A DNA stretch of 64,000 nt from assembly GCF_031143425.1 (NCBI RefSeq), contig NC_090445.1:1578494049-1578558048 (forward strand), written 5' to 3'. Below the pieces are notes generated by a model that worked only from the letters and a program-made list of their open reading frames with translations, searched no databases and was not told where the DNA came from. This DNA comes from Pleurodeles waltl (Eukaryota; Chordata; Amphibia; Caudata; Salamandridae). Positions within the stretch are counted from its first letter, which is position 1. Every line of letters begins with the position of its first letter. Positions 24,297 to 34,792 of this stretch are shown here, in pieces. Both the position numbers and the translations under genes were made by a program.

Positions 24297-25523
24297 ATGG
24301 CGGAGATATACCTGATAGCAGTGAGGAGGAGAGCCCACGCCGCCCAGCAGAGGAGGAGGAGGAGCCAGAGACAGGAGAAGATATACAGAACAAGGCAGAC
24401 ACTCTTCCAGCAAACTGAGGAGGAAATATATGATAAATATAGACTTAGCAGGGCAGCTATACTAGATTTAATAGAATTACTCAAACCACAGCTACAATGC
24501 CAGACTGTGCGCGGCTGCGCCATCCCTACGCATGTGCAAGTGCTATGCTCACTGCACCTCTTGGCCTCGGGTAGCTATCAGGGGGTCATTGCTGTGGCAG
24601 ATGGGGTATCCCAAAGTGCACTCTCACGATTCTTTAGGGCATTCCTAGACGCCTTACTCACACACATGTCCCGATACTTATACCTACCCAGGAATGAGGC
24701 AGAAATCAACAGCACCAAGTTGGAATTTTACAGGATTGCCAACTTCCCCCATGTCATAGGGTGTGTAGACGGGACTCATATACAAATTTGCCCTCCTGCA
24801 AACCTGGAATATCTGTTCCGCAATAGGAAGTGTACCCACTCACTCAATATTCAGGTGGTATGTGACGCCCATTATCTCATCACTGACATGGTTGCTAAAT
24901 TTCCAGGCAGTACTCATGACTCCTACATTTTTAGGCACAGTGGGATACACCAACGCCTGGAACGTGGGGAGTTTAGAGACGGATACCTCCTAGGTAGAGC
25001 TGAATACACCTTGCAGACATACACACAGGTCAATGTGCAAACCACCCATGCCTTGCTAACATTGTACTTTTTGTGCCAAACAGGTGACAGTGCATATGCA
25101 CTACGACCATGGATACTAACTCCGTACCTAACACCCAGCAATGATTGCGAGAGCCGATACAACAGTGCACCTAAGAGGACCAGGAACATTATCGAACGTA
25201 CCTTTGGACTGCTGAAAGCAAGTTTCAGATGCCTCCACCGAAGTGGAGGTGCCCTCCAGTATACCCTAATAACAGCTTTCAAAATAGTTGTTGCATGCGC
25301 TATACTGCACAACATTGCCACCAGACGTGGGCTACCTCTCACCCCTGAAGACCCAGATTCTGATGATGAAGAGCAAGAGCTACCACATCGCCATCATGGG
25401 GATAGGAGCATCGCAAATCAAGGCAGACTGAGACGGGAACACATTGCAAGCCAATACTTTGGAAGGTACGTGCTCACTTTTACCATACTCACCAATGTAA
25501 CACACAAAGAGTCCATGTGTTAA
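24297..25523 (+). CDS. PIF/Harbinger transposase (HARBI1-like), intact
   Basis: This is a cut-and-paste transposase of the DDE_4/HARBI1 type. The frame is open for 408 codons. It contains a likely 90-bp intron (24994-25083, GTAGAG...AAACAG) with no stop, and splicing gives 378 residues. The N-terminus is basic (about residues 10-30). A helix-turn-helix region follows (about 50-115; THVQVLCSLHLLASGSYQGV). Catalytic motifs are VDGTHI (D158), PGSTHDSYIFRHS (D208) and NIIERTFGLLKASFRCL (E270), all intact, then the family's ILHN motif near 307. The intron sits at the same codon as in A and B. A second donor-like site (GGAAGGTACGTG, about 25465) after ASQYFG could give a different C-terminus. It is convergent with the Myb gene. 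Confidence 0.9.
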   Translation: MAEIYLIAVRRRAHAAQQRRRRSQRQEKIYRTRQTLFQQTEEEIYDKYRLSRAAILDLIELLKPQLQCQTVRGCAIPTHVQVLCSLHLLASGSYQGVIAVADGVSQSALSRFFRAFLDALLTHMSRYLYLPRNEAEINSTKLEFYRIANFPHVIGCVDGTHIQICPPANLEYLFRNRKCTHSLNIQVVCDAHYLITDMVAKFPGSTHDSYIFRHSGIHQRLERGEFRDGYLLGRAEYTLQTYTQVNVQTTHALLTLYFLCQTGDSAYALRPWILTPYLTPSNDCESRYNSAPKRTRNIIERTFGLLKASFRCLHRSGGALQYTLITAFKIVVACAILHNIATRRGLPLTPEDPDSDDEEQELPHRHHGDRSIANQGRLRREHIASQYFGRYVLTFTILTNVTHKESMC

Positions 25524-25657
25524 GTGGAAAGAACAAGTGATTTAATAAGTGCAAACAAAAAAACTATGTACAATATGAACAGTTCAGGGGCTTCAATAGT
25601 CCACCTGGCATAGGACACATTGACGTCATGTGCCCCAACCCCAGGACTGTGTGGAGC

Positions 25658-27259
25658 TCAGACCCTACGGCGTGCTCGGCCAGCATGGCTGGTACTATGG
25701 GGGTCAGCAGTGCCCTGCCTTGTGCTTCCACTGCGAAGCACCCTGGTGTCACCGGCAGAGACACTGCTGACAGTGGAGCCCTCCTCACTGTCCTGTGGCG
25801 TGTCGCCTGTGCCCCTGGCCACCTGCCGTGCCTCCATGAGGTCTATAGCATGGCTGAGATGGCCCAGTCCCCATGCCACGTCACTAGCAAAGTGGCCCAT
25901 GTCCACCTGGAGGCTGACTGTGCGCCTAGACAGACCTGTTGTGTTCACAGCCAGCCTTACTATTGAAGAGGACATCCTGTCCAGGCGGTTCAGCAGCTGG
26001 CGGTCCCTGCGCCGTGCACTCTCAGTCTGCGTTAGCAGTCCTGCCACTAGTTGGCGCATGGAGAGTGCAAGGTCACCCATGTTGGAACTGATCACCTGCA
26101 ACTCTGAATGCAGCATACTGTTCCCATGATTGCGCTCCATGCGCCGCAATGCCCCGGTAATCCTCCTTAATTCCTGTGTTTGCAGGCGCTGACCCCGTAG
26201 GAGTGCGGCCTCGGTTTGTGATGTGGAGGCATCCCCTGACTCTGCCTGCCGCTCTGAGGATGGTGTTCCACATCGCCTGCGACGCGGTGGAGGCCCTGTG
26301 TTGTCTCCCGTGGCACTCTGGCTCGTACCTGGTGCAGGCTCACACACCACTACTGCAACAGGTGTTTCCTGAGGGGACATGGTGTCGGTGGTGCAGGTCG
26401 CAGTGGTTGCTGGTCCTGTGCCCTCATGTGCCTTCTGTCTGACCAGTGGCCCCTGGCTGCTTGGGCTGGTGGAGGTGTCTTGTGGGAGACCCGTGGGACA
26501 TAGGGAACACAGTCAGTATCTACTATCTGTTATCAACTTCCTAATAAACTATTGCCTATGAACTGCCTACTTGACTACATTGCCCATAATGCATCATTCT
26601 GGTGTTTGCTACTCTGAAATGGAGCTATTTTGGTTGTGCATGCTCCTGTGTACAAGGTGGGTGGGGGTATGGCATTAATGAGGGTACATGCATGTCACAT
26701 GGTACTCATTGGTTGATGGTCCTGCCTCAGAGGTGTCCAGATCTCCAATCCCCCTTGCAGCCTCAGGCTCTAGGGTCTCTTCTACCCTTTCCTCCAGGGG
26801 TGCGGGTGGTGGTACTGTCGATGGTCCCCCACCTGTGCCTCTCATCTCCCGGAGCCGCTCTGCCACCCTCTCCTTGGTCCGTGAGCGCAGGTCGTACCAC
26901 CTTTTTTTCAATTCTTCCACACTCTGGTGGCTGACCCCCAGGGAGCTGACTTTGTCCTGGATCTCCTGCCAGAGTCTTCTCTTCTCTGTCTCTGGCACGG
27001 TGAGGGCTGCCCTGCCAAACAACTGGTCATGGTGCTGACAGCACTCCTCAGTCAGCACCTCCAACTCTTTTTCAGCAAACTTAAGTTTCCTCTTCCTTGG
27101 GTTTTCAGCTATGGTTGCAGGAGCTCTGTTTGTTTGCTGTGCTGAAGTTGAAATGGGTGTGGTCCTCCCTCCTCCCAGGTGTATTTGTAAACTTCCTGGC
27201 TGTGATGTCATTATCATGTGCCAGGAAGTGTTTTCCAGAGTGTTCTGCAGCACCTGCAT
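25658..27259 (-). CDS. Element D Myb/SANT-like partner protein, probably two exons
   Basis: The first frame (26675-27259) contains KRKLKFAEKELEVLTEECC, then ALTVPETEKRRLWQEIQDKV and VEELKKRWYDLRSRTKERVA. The spaced tryptophans and the K-KW-DLRS helix are typical of the Myb/SANT-like Harbinger partner (NAIF1-related), which binds element ends and helps import the transposase. A second frame (25658-26380, 240 codons) encodes an acidic/Ser-rich part, a long helical segment (MRQLVAGLLTQTESARRRDR) and a basic tail (GRARRRV). A CCCACAAG acceptor near 26479 could join them. The donor near 26712 is weak. The true start is uncertain: the family ATG position reads ATA (ATIAENPRKRK), so the upstream ATG at 27259 may be used. 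Confidence 0.7.
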
Positions 27260-27589
27260 TCAATTTTCTGCACAGTCGCAATTTGCGACACCCATTCGCA
27301 AATTGCGTGTCAGTTTTTTGCGCGTCGCAAAAAGCGACCTCGCAAACAGCGGACTCGCTATCTGCGGTGCGACTCCGTGTGCGAGTCGCAAACTGTCCTC
27401 GCATTTTCTACCTGCATTGCAGTTAGCGAGTCGGAAATTGCGAGTCGCAAAGAATCGCAATTTGCGAGTCGCTAATTTTTCCCTACCTACATCTGGCCCA
27501 TAGTCTCTCACCTGGGTGTCACACCTACAGGATTTGCAGGGTCCAGGACGCACTGCAGCCCATAGAGGCAGGACTACACACTGCCCGCT

Positions 27590-29430
27590 GGCGGTGATGG
27601 CTGCTCAGTGGTGGCAGTGGCGGGGCTGGTGTCGGGGCTGGCAGTGGTGGGGGGAGGCTCCAGCCCATCCCCTGCAGCCTTGGACGGCTGCCCACTGGGG
27701 CTGCTGATGGTGGTGCTGGTGGCGGTGGGGGGAGGCTCCAGCCCATCCCCTGCAGCCTCGGACAGCTGCGTACTAGGGCTGCTGATGCTGGCAGTGGTGA
27801 TGCTGGCGGTGCTGGTGGCGGTGTAGGCAGTGGTGGGAGGAGGCTCCAGCCCTTCCCCTGCAGCCTCGGATGGCTGAACCACCATTGTTGGTGGTCGGGG
27901 CTCAGAATCAGTCCCAGCCCCAGGCCTCCTGTCCTTCCTGCCTGCTGGTGCAAGCCCCTTGCCCTTCCCTCTGGCAGCTGGTGGTGCTTGCCCTTCCCTC
28001 TGGCAGCTGGTGGTGCCTGCTTGCCCTTCCCCTTGGCAGCTGGTGGTGCCTCCTTGCTCTTCCCTTTGGCAGCAGTGGAGCCCCCTTGCCCTTCCCCTTG
28101 GCGGCTGGTGGTGCCTCCTTGCCCTTCCCTTTGGCTGCTGGTGCAGGCACACTTTCAGTGCCGATGGCTGGTTCCCTGGAGCCTCTCCCAACTGCAGTAG
28201 CTGTCGACACTACTGTGCCATGGACTGGGTGGCTGAGGTGCTAGCCTGGGTTTTGACCACCCTGGCCCAACGTGAAGGATGGGGGGGAGGGTCAGGGAAG
28301 AGGTCAACGGTGGAGAGGAAAATCTTCTTAGGGACATTGGGGCAGGAAGAGGGTGAAGGTTTCTGAGTGGAGGAAGAGGGATTGGTTGTAGGAGGTGTCC
28401 GCTGATTTTGGGTGCAGGTACATAGGCTGGATGCTGTTGTGAGGTGTATGGCTGCTGGGTGTCTGAGTGCTTGCGTTTGTGTACTTTGGGAGGAGGGGGC
28501 ACAGACACAGTGGGAGAGGACACAGGGGACATGTGCATGGATGTGGGGGTGGTGACTGCCAGTGAGGGGTGTGTACTGATAGGTGTGCTGGTGATGGTGG
28601 TAATGGATGAGGATGTAGTGCATGCAGGGTAGAGTGGAGATGCTACTGGGAGGGAGGTGGAGGACACAGAGGAGGGGGACACCTTGGAGGCAGTGGATGT
28701 TGTTATGTCTGCATCTGGATGGTGTTTGTGTGAGTGCCTGTGGGATGATGTGTGGTGCTTGTGTTTGCCATGTCCACTCTTGTGTGTTGTCTTGTGTGCA
28801 TGCTGGTCTGCCTGTGTGCTTGGAATACGTTGGAGTTGAGGGGAATGGGACTGGGTAGAGGAAGTTGGAGGGGGGAGGCTAGAAACAGGGACAATGCCTG
28901 CCATCAGGGAGGAGGCCAGAGCCTGATTTGATCTCTGTTGGGCAGCCATGCCAGAGTGATTGCCCCCCAGGAATGCATTTGTTTGTTGCAAATGGCCTGC
29001 CAGCCCCTGGATGGCATTCACTATCGTTGACTGCCCAATAGAGATGGATCGTAGGAGGTCAATAGCCTCCTCACTCAGGGCTGCAGGGCTAACTAGGGCA
29101 GGGCCTGAGGTGCCTGGGACGAAGGAGATGCCCACCCTCCTGGGTGAGCGGGCACGGGAAACTCGCTGAGGGGCTGCTGGGAGGGTGGTGCTGGTACGGG
29201 GGTGGCGGCTGTACCTGTAGTTGGCGTGGTCACAGAGGTGTCCACCACCACCAGGGAGCTTCAATCAGAGGAGATGTCACTGTCAGAACTGTCCCATTCT
29301 GTCTCCACCGTGGTGCTCCTCTCGCCCTCCGTCCCACTGGTGCCCTCACCGTTGGTGGATTCGACCTCATGGGCCCTGTGGGATGCAGCTTCCTCCGTCA
29401 CCGGTGCCTCTGCTCCTCCGCCAGATGATG
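27590..29430 (-). pseudogene. Harbinger B Myb2 tail region
   Basis: This is the homologue of 8564-10780. On the minus strand it shows an acidic start (TEWDSSDSDISSD, then a stop where A has a sense codon), SRARSPRRVGISF, the conserved ALSEEAIDLLRSISIGQSTI segment, a His/Ser-rich stretch (GKHKHHTSSHRHSHKHH), KRKHSDTQQ, AKGKGKEAPP-type lysine repeats and a three-unit Ser/Thr array near 27650-27870. Several frames are needed to connect these. The same segments are conserved in A, which supports an ancestral long, disordered, basic protein. The link to the Myb2 exons remains inference. Confidence 0.5.
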
Positions 29431-29828
29431 CTAATGCACACAAGGACAGGGTGACAAAACAAAAAGGGGAGAAAGAGACAAAGGATACATTTGCTCAATG
29501 GCACCAACAACACCACAGTTGGCGTACACAACACACACACACAGGGAACAGCCCTACGCACTAGACAATGCACTACCAGTCACAATGCTAGTCACCAGGC
29601 CATGGACAGGAATACCTAGCGCCACTAGCAGCATAACTGGCACCCACAGACCCCTGCCCAGTAGTGGATGCCTACTAGCTTGGCAGGAGGTGCTGTTCAT
29701 CAGCCCCTGCCCAACATGGGACCTACCCTGCAATGTCTGGCCTGGCATAGGGGCACCCACAGGCCCACATCCCCCACCCGGAGACCACCCCACCATGCGC
29801 AAGTAGTATATAGGGAAACTGTACTCAC

Positions 29829-30431
29829 CTCCTTGTGGCTGTTGTGATGCCCTCAAGCGCCCATCCAGCCTCAGATAGGCTACCGCCAGTATGCGGGCCA
29901 TCCGGTGGGTCAGGGTTCGACAAGCACCCCTTCCTCGTTGGGAGGCCATCCCCAGCTGGGCCTCTGCCGTCTTCCTTGCCCAGCGTCTCAGGTCCTCCCA
30001 CCTTTTGAGACAGTGGGTGCTCGGCCTGCCGTAAACCCCAGGGTCCGTACATCCTTGGCGATGGCACACCATATACCCTTTTTCTGTCGGGTGCTGACCT
30101 GCAGAAAAATAAACATAGAAAAAGGTATCAGTCAGCCAGTCCGGCCTGTTACATTCATGGCCCACCATAGCCCTCCCATCCCCTTACGCACAGACATTGC
30201 TCACCATACATGCATCACGCAGCCCAGAACCCTTCCACCAACCCTCCCCACACGAGGCCCTTACACTCAGCAAATCATGCATTCATGCCGCATGCATCGT
30301 GCTCACAGTGTACTCACCTGTTGGTCTGGAGGCCCATACAGCATTCGGTACTGGGGTAGGACCCCATCCACCAGTCTCTCCAACTCCGCAGCGGTGAAGG
30401 CAGGGGCCCTTTCCCCAGTGACACGAGCCAT
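29829..30431 (-). pseudogene. Harbinger B Myb2: Myb/SANT-like exons 1-2
   Basis: Exon 1 (30318-30431) starts MARVTGERAPAFTAAELERL and ends LYGPPDQQ at a GTGAGT donor. Exon 2 (29829-30098) follows a CTGCAG acceptor and reads GIWCAIAKDVRTLG, then, after a one-base deletion relative to A, STHCLKRWEDLRRWARKTAE. Intron length (219 bp) is close to A (221 bp). The domain matches Myb/SANT-like DNA-binding proteins and is distinct from Myb1 of the same element. It lies divergent to the transposase. One frameshift makes this copy a pseudogene. Confidence 0.65.
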
Positions 30432-30906
30432 GGTCGGTTTCAGACACAGGTCACAGCAGCACTTGCAGTGTAGGTCCTCTCCTGTCGAAGGTCAGGTAGC
30501 AAGTGAGTGAACAGACAGAAAATGGCGGTCACGTCCGCTGTGGTGCATACCGTCAGTGCCGGCGTACATCACCATTGGCCACTGTAACCCATAGAGCCCA
30601 ATAACAACCAATGAGGAGTTGCACAGCGATACTCGACCTTGTCCCGTAACGGCACACAACGTCAGTGGCATTACCTGATTTCCACATGTCCATCCTCACA
30701 GGGCAGGCGGACGCCATTTCAGGGAGAGGGGGCAGGCTATGGCATCTAACTGCGTCACAGTACACATAGGCACCATTTGGGCCTATCCAACAAAATACTG
30801 TTACAGTCACAACATGCAATGCAGTGTAGTGTTTGGAAATGTGGAATACTGACTAGCTGCTCTCCGTTTTGCCCCCTAGATTACAACCGCTGAGGATGAA
30901 TAGGAG
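30432..30906. promoter_or_regulatory. Region between divergent Myb2 and transposase genes (B)
   Basis: It separates two genes that point away from each other, as in element A (11792-12239), and the two regions are recognisably similar. It may be a bidirectional promoter. No clear core promoter motif was found. Confidence 0.4.
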
Positions 30907-31986
30907 ATGAAGACATCCCCCTTGTACAGACCTCTGGTGGACTTGGCAACAATGGAGGACAGGCACATTATCCTCACCTATAGACTGGACAGGGCTACAA
31001 TCACAGAGCTGTGTGCCCAATTGGAGCCTGACCTGATATCTGCTATCTGTCACCCCACTGGGATCCCCCCTCTTGTGCAAGTCCTATCTGTGCTCTATTT
31101 CTTGGCAACTGGTTCCTTCCAAGTGACAGTGGATTTGGCAGCAGGAATGTCACGGCCACTCTTCTCAATAGTGCTGACCAGAGTGTGGCCTGCCCTGACT
31201 AAACACTTGCGCAGCTACATTGTGGAGGATTTGGCCACAGTGAAAGCTGACTTCTATGCAATGGGACATATCCCAAACATCATTGGGGCAATCAATGGTA
31301 CACATATTGCATTTCCCTCCCCCCCGGAGAAATGAACAGGTGTTCAGAAATCGAAATAGCTTTCACTCCATGAATGTGCAGATAGTGTGCCTGGCGGACC
31401 AGTACATCTCCCATGTCAGTGCAAAGAATCCTGGGTTTGTGCATGATGCCTTTATTCTGAGGAATAGCAGCATCCCATATGTGATGGCTCAACTCCAGAG
31501 GCACCAGGTGTGGCTAATAGGTGAGCCCTGGTTCCCACCCAGTGTATGTTGGTGTATGGGTATGGTGTTGGTCATAAGGGTTAGTGTGTGGCTAACAGGT
31601 ATCCCTCGATATTTGCAGGTGACTCTGGTTATCCCAACCTCTCATGGCTACTGACCCCTGTGAGGAATCCCAGGACAATGGCAGAGGAACGTTACAATGA
31701 GGCACATGGGCAAACAAGAAGAAGAATAAAAAGGACATTTGGCTTCCTGAAGGCCAGGTTTCGTTGCCTCCATCTAACCGTTGGATCCCTATACTACTCA
31801 CCCAAGAAGGTCTACCAGATAATTGTTGCATGCTGCATGCTGCATAACCTTGCATTGAGACGCCAGGTACCTTTTCTGGAGGAGGCTGAGGCTGGAGATG
31901 GGCGTGTGGCAGCTGTGGACCCTGTGGACAGTGAAGATGAGGATGCAGAGGATGAGGATGAGGACAACAGAACAGCAATTATATGA
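30907..31986 (+). pseudogene. Harbinger B transposase, catalytically dead
   Basis: The start MKTSPLYRPLVDLATMEDRH is open to 31335 and includes IPPLVQVLSVLYFLATGSFQ. Four residues seen in A (around FPQ) are deleted in frame after SYIV. The first catalytic motif reads INGTHI, so Asp is replaced by Asn. A frameshift follows in a C-run. The second Asp is kept (FVHDAFILRNS). The intron (31521-31618) has the same sites as A. The third motif reads RRIKRTFGFLKARFRCL, so Glu is replaced by Lys. Two of three catalytic residues are therefore lost, beyond the frameshift. The C-terminus is acidic (DSEDEDAEDEDEDN). Confidence 0.9.
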
Positions 31987-32496
31987 CAGTACTACCAGTG
32001 ACACGCAGGTAAGACACTGTAACTTCCCTTTACACTGACAGTTTTGTGTTTGACATTGTACATGGCAGGCAGATTCTCCCAATTCCATGGCCACTTACTG
32101 TACCCTTTGGCATCTCTATTTTCAGATATCTGTGCCCCACTCTGGCACCTGGTGTCTTGACTGCAGCCTACTACAGGTCATTCCTGTATATTTAATCATC
32201 TACAGTTGTATTGCAGTGTTTAAAGCTTGTTAAACAAATACTTTGTTCAATCATTTGACAGACTCCATACTTGTATTTTTTAAATAGTTTTTATTTAAGT
32301 GCTAAGAAGTAGAGTGGGGAGTGGAATGGGCTGGGTTGATGGTGGAGGAAAGTCCAGGATAGATTCCAGTCTAATTGTATCACAGGTGCATTGTTCAAGG
32401 GGGCATAGGAACAGGAGCAATGGCAGTTCAAGGTGGACAGGGTGACTGAGTGGGACACAAGGGTGACAATCAGGAGAGTCCTATTTCCTGGGGGGT

Positions 32497-33999
32497 CTAG
32501 GCAATGTTCTCTGTCTTCTGCCGGGATCGCAGGGACCGTTTGCTGGGTGGTTCTCCTTCTGCAGCGGGAGGGGTGCTGGTGGCCTGTTGTTCCTGTGGTG
32601 GGGCCTCATGTCCACTAGCGGCAGCGGAGGTGGAGGGCTGTTCATCGGTGTAGCTAGTGTCAGGGGCCCGGTGGTGTGCCACTGCCTCCCTCATGGTGTT
32701 GCCCATATCTGCCAGCACCCCTGCAAATGTGACCAGGGTGGTGTGGATGTCCTGCAGGCCGTCCCTGATCCCCAGATACTGTCCCTCCTGCAGCCACTGG
32801 GTCTCCTGAAACTTGTCCAGTATCTGGCCCATCATCTCCTGGGAATGGTGGTATGCTCCCAGGATGTTGGTGAGTGCCTCCTGGAGAGTCAGTTCCCTGG
32901 GCCTGTCCTCCCCCTGTCACACAGCAGTCCTCCCAGCTTCCCTGTTGTCCTGTGCCTCTGTCCCCTGAACTGTGTGCCCACTGCCACTAACCTCAGGTCC
33001 CTGATCGTCCTGTGTTTGTGGATCCCTGCAGTGGTGGACCCGCTGCTGATTGGCGTGTCCTGGGGACAGAGGTATGGGCCTGCTGGGTGGGTGATATGGT
33101 GGTGTTTCCTGAGGGGGAGGCTCTGTGGTGGTATAGGACTGTGCCTGGGTAACCGACTGTCCAGAGATCCCTGATGGGCCAGGTTGGTCATCCAGATCCA
33201 GGTGTCCAGAGCTGCTGTCATCACTGTGGGCCTTTTCTGTGGGGGGACTAGATGTTGCTGGCACCTCCTCACCGGTGACGTTGTGTCGGCGAACTGTGGG
33301 GATGTAAATGCAGTGTTATTGTTTCTGCGTGTGACATCTTGTGCATGGGTGTGTTGCCCTCTATGGTTGCGATTGCCCTGTCAGCTTTGCATTGTGTGAG
33401 TAGTGATTTTGTGGGCTAGGTGATTCTCTCTAATGTGCATGCTTTAGTGATGGGTGTCCATGCAGGGCTGTGAGTGATGTCCATGCATTGATGGTGCATA
33501 CAGGGCTTGGTATTTGGATGGATGGGTTGTGATGGTGGGGTGTATGGGAGGTGGTGGAGTGATGGGGGTGAGGGTAGGAGATGCAAGTAGGGGGGTGAAA
33601 ATAGTAAAGAGTTGACTTACCAGAGTCCAGGCCTCCTGCTACTCCTGCTAGGCCCTTGGAATGCAGTATTGCCAATACTTGCTCCTCCCATGTTGTTAGT
33701 TGTGGAGGAGGAAGTGAGGGTCCACTGCCAGTCTTATGTACTGCTATCTGGTGTCTTGCTACCACGGAGCACACCTTCCCCCGTAGGTTGTTCCACCTCT
33801 TCCTGATGTCATTCCTTGTTCTGGGGTGCTGTGCAACGGCGTTTTGCCTGTCCACGATCCTCCGCCATAGCTCCATCTTCCTAGCAATGGATGTCTGCTG
33901 CACCTGTGATCTGAATAGCTGTGGCTCTAACCAGATGATTTCCTCCACCATGACCTTTAGCTCCTCCTCAGAGAATCTGGGGTGTCTTTGTGGTGCCAT
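32497..33999 (-). pseudogene. Harbinger B Myb1: Myb/SANT-like partner gene
   Basis: Exon 1 (33621-33999, GTAAGT donor) is open and starts MAPQRHPRFSEEELKVMVEE. It contains ARKMELWRRIVDRQN and RKRWNNLRGKVCSVVARHQ, a Myb/SANT-like domain with an intact tryptophan pattern. Exon 2 starts at 33293 after CCCCACAG and has a DLDDQPGPSG acidic/Pro linker and a C-terminal helical part (LQEGQYLGIRDGLQDIHTTL) ending SKRSLRSRQKTENIA. A one-base indel near 32915 breaks exon 2, so the copy is probably inactive although its DNA-binding exon is intact. A TATA box lies upstream at 34189-34195. Confidence 0.75.
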
Positions 34000-34188
34000 G
34001 GGTGTAGTGTGTCTGGTGTGTGTGAGGGTGCGTGGGGTGATGTGTTGCGGTGTGTGCTGTAAGATGCGTGGATGGTGTATGGCTGATGGTGTTCTGTGGC
34101 TCTGGTTCTGTGGGTGCTCTTGGTGTCTCTCGCTCTCTAGTGGCAATTCTTTCTAGTCGTAAAGGGTTGTGGGTAATGTGGATGTGTG

Positions 34189-34195
34189 TTTTATA
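34189..34195 (-). promoter_or_regulatory. TATA box of Myb1 (B)
   Basis: TATAAAA on the minus strand lies about 190 bases upstream of the Myb1 ATG. Its position and sequence are shared with copies A and C. Confidence 0.6.
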
Positions 34196-34792
34196 TTGGT
34201 GTGTATGTGGTGTGTGTCAGGTGTGTGTAGTTTGAATTGTCCAATGTATTGTTGTTTTGTATGTGTGTGTGTATTTTGAGCGTGGCAGTATGTACCGCCA
34301 ATGGTTTATCGCTGCTGAATGTCCGCCGTGGTGATTCGTGGGTCATAATGCTGTGGGCGTAGGTCTGTTGGTGTAACGGTGTGGGTTTTGCTACCACCAG
34401 TTCATCACTGACCTTTGGGCTGGCGGACTTGTATGTGTGGCTGTATAGTGATGGATTGCTATGTGTGTGTCATAATATGGGTAGCGGTAAACTGCTGCGC
34501 CGGCAGTATGTTGGAGGCAGTCAGCATGGCGTTAAGTGGGACTTACCGCCAATGCCATAATGAGGGCCTGAGTATTGTCTTTTATTGTGTATAAGTATTG
34601 TGTAACTATAGTGGTATTGCAGGAGCTTTGCATGTCTCCTAGTTAAGCCTAAGCTGCTCTGCTACAGCTACCTCTATCAGCCTAAACTGCTAGAACACTA
34701 CTACATTTCACTAATAAGGGATAACTGGACCTGGTATAGGGTGTAAGTACTCAAGGCACCCACTACAAACCAGGCCAGCCTCCTACACTCAT

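Larger units (their letters stand above)
23964..27499 (+). mobile_element. PIF/Harbinger element D (3.5 kb), apparently intact
   Basis: Perfect 13-bp terminal inverted repeats (GGGCCAGATGTAG) are flanked by ATA duplications (23961-23963, 27500-27502). Comparing A (GGTCACAGTCTC) with B shows exactly what was interrupted. Both ends carry dense TCGCAAATTGCGA-like subterminal palindromes (23990-24200 and 27275-27470), likely binding sites. Two convergent genes fill the interior: an uninterrupted transposase frame (+) and a Myb/SANT-like gene (-). This is the only element here with an undamaged transposase, and it is the youngest insertion in the nest. Confidence 0.9.
22624..34568 (+). mobile_element. 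PIF/Harbinger element B (two-Myb type) with nested element D
   Basis: The terminal inverted repeats are GGCCCTCATTA at both ends, with identical 3-bp duplications TGA (22621-22623 and 34569-34571) inside the gypsy LTR. Without D it is about 8.4 kb, close to A. Gene order matches A: Myb2 (minus), transposase (plus), Myb1 (minus), all broken. The transposase has lost two catalytic residues. Left subterminal DNA has many GGCGGT/ACCGCC repeats. The insertion into the LTR is younger than the gypsy element. Confidence 0.9.
5661..34787 (+). mobile_element. Gmr1-like Ty3/gypsy LTR retrotransposon, deleted and heavily nested
   Basis: The element starts TGTAGAAAG and ends TCCTACA. It is flanked by identical 5-bp duplications, CTCAT at 5656-5660 and 34788-34792. 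The 5' LTR shows clear similarity to the start of the 3' LTR. In the internal part the integrase C-terminus comes before the RT N-terminus. That copia-like order inside a gypsy element is the hallmark of the Gmr1 group described in deuterostomes. Deletions removed most of the 5' LTR, gag, protease, the first part of integrase and the RT core. Later insertions (LINE, Harbingers A, B and D, a MITE) expand it to about 29 kb. Confidence 0.85.
19900..34787 (+). repeat. 3' LTR of the gypsy element, interrupted by Harbinger B
   Basis: The LTR starts TGTAGGA and ends TCCTACA, a 7-bp inverted pair. LTR sequence occupies 19900-22623 and 34572-34787, about 2.94 kb without Harbinger B and its duplicated TGA. 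Continuity is clear: TAATACTGA before the insert and TGAGTATTGTC after it. Short open frames inside the LTR have no recognisable domain. Confidence 0.85.
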
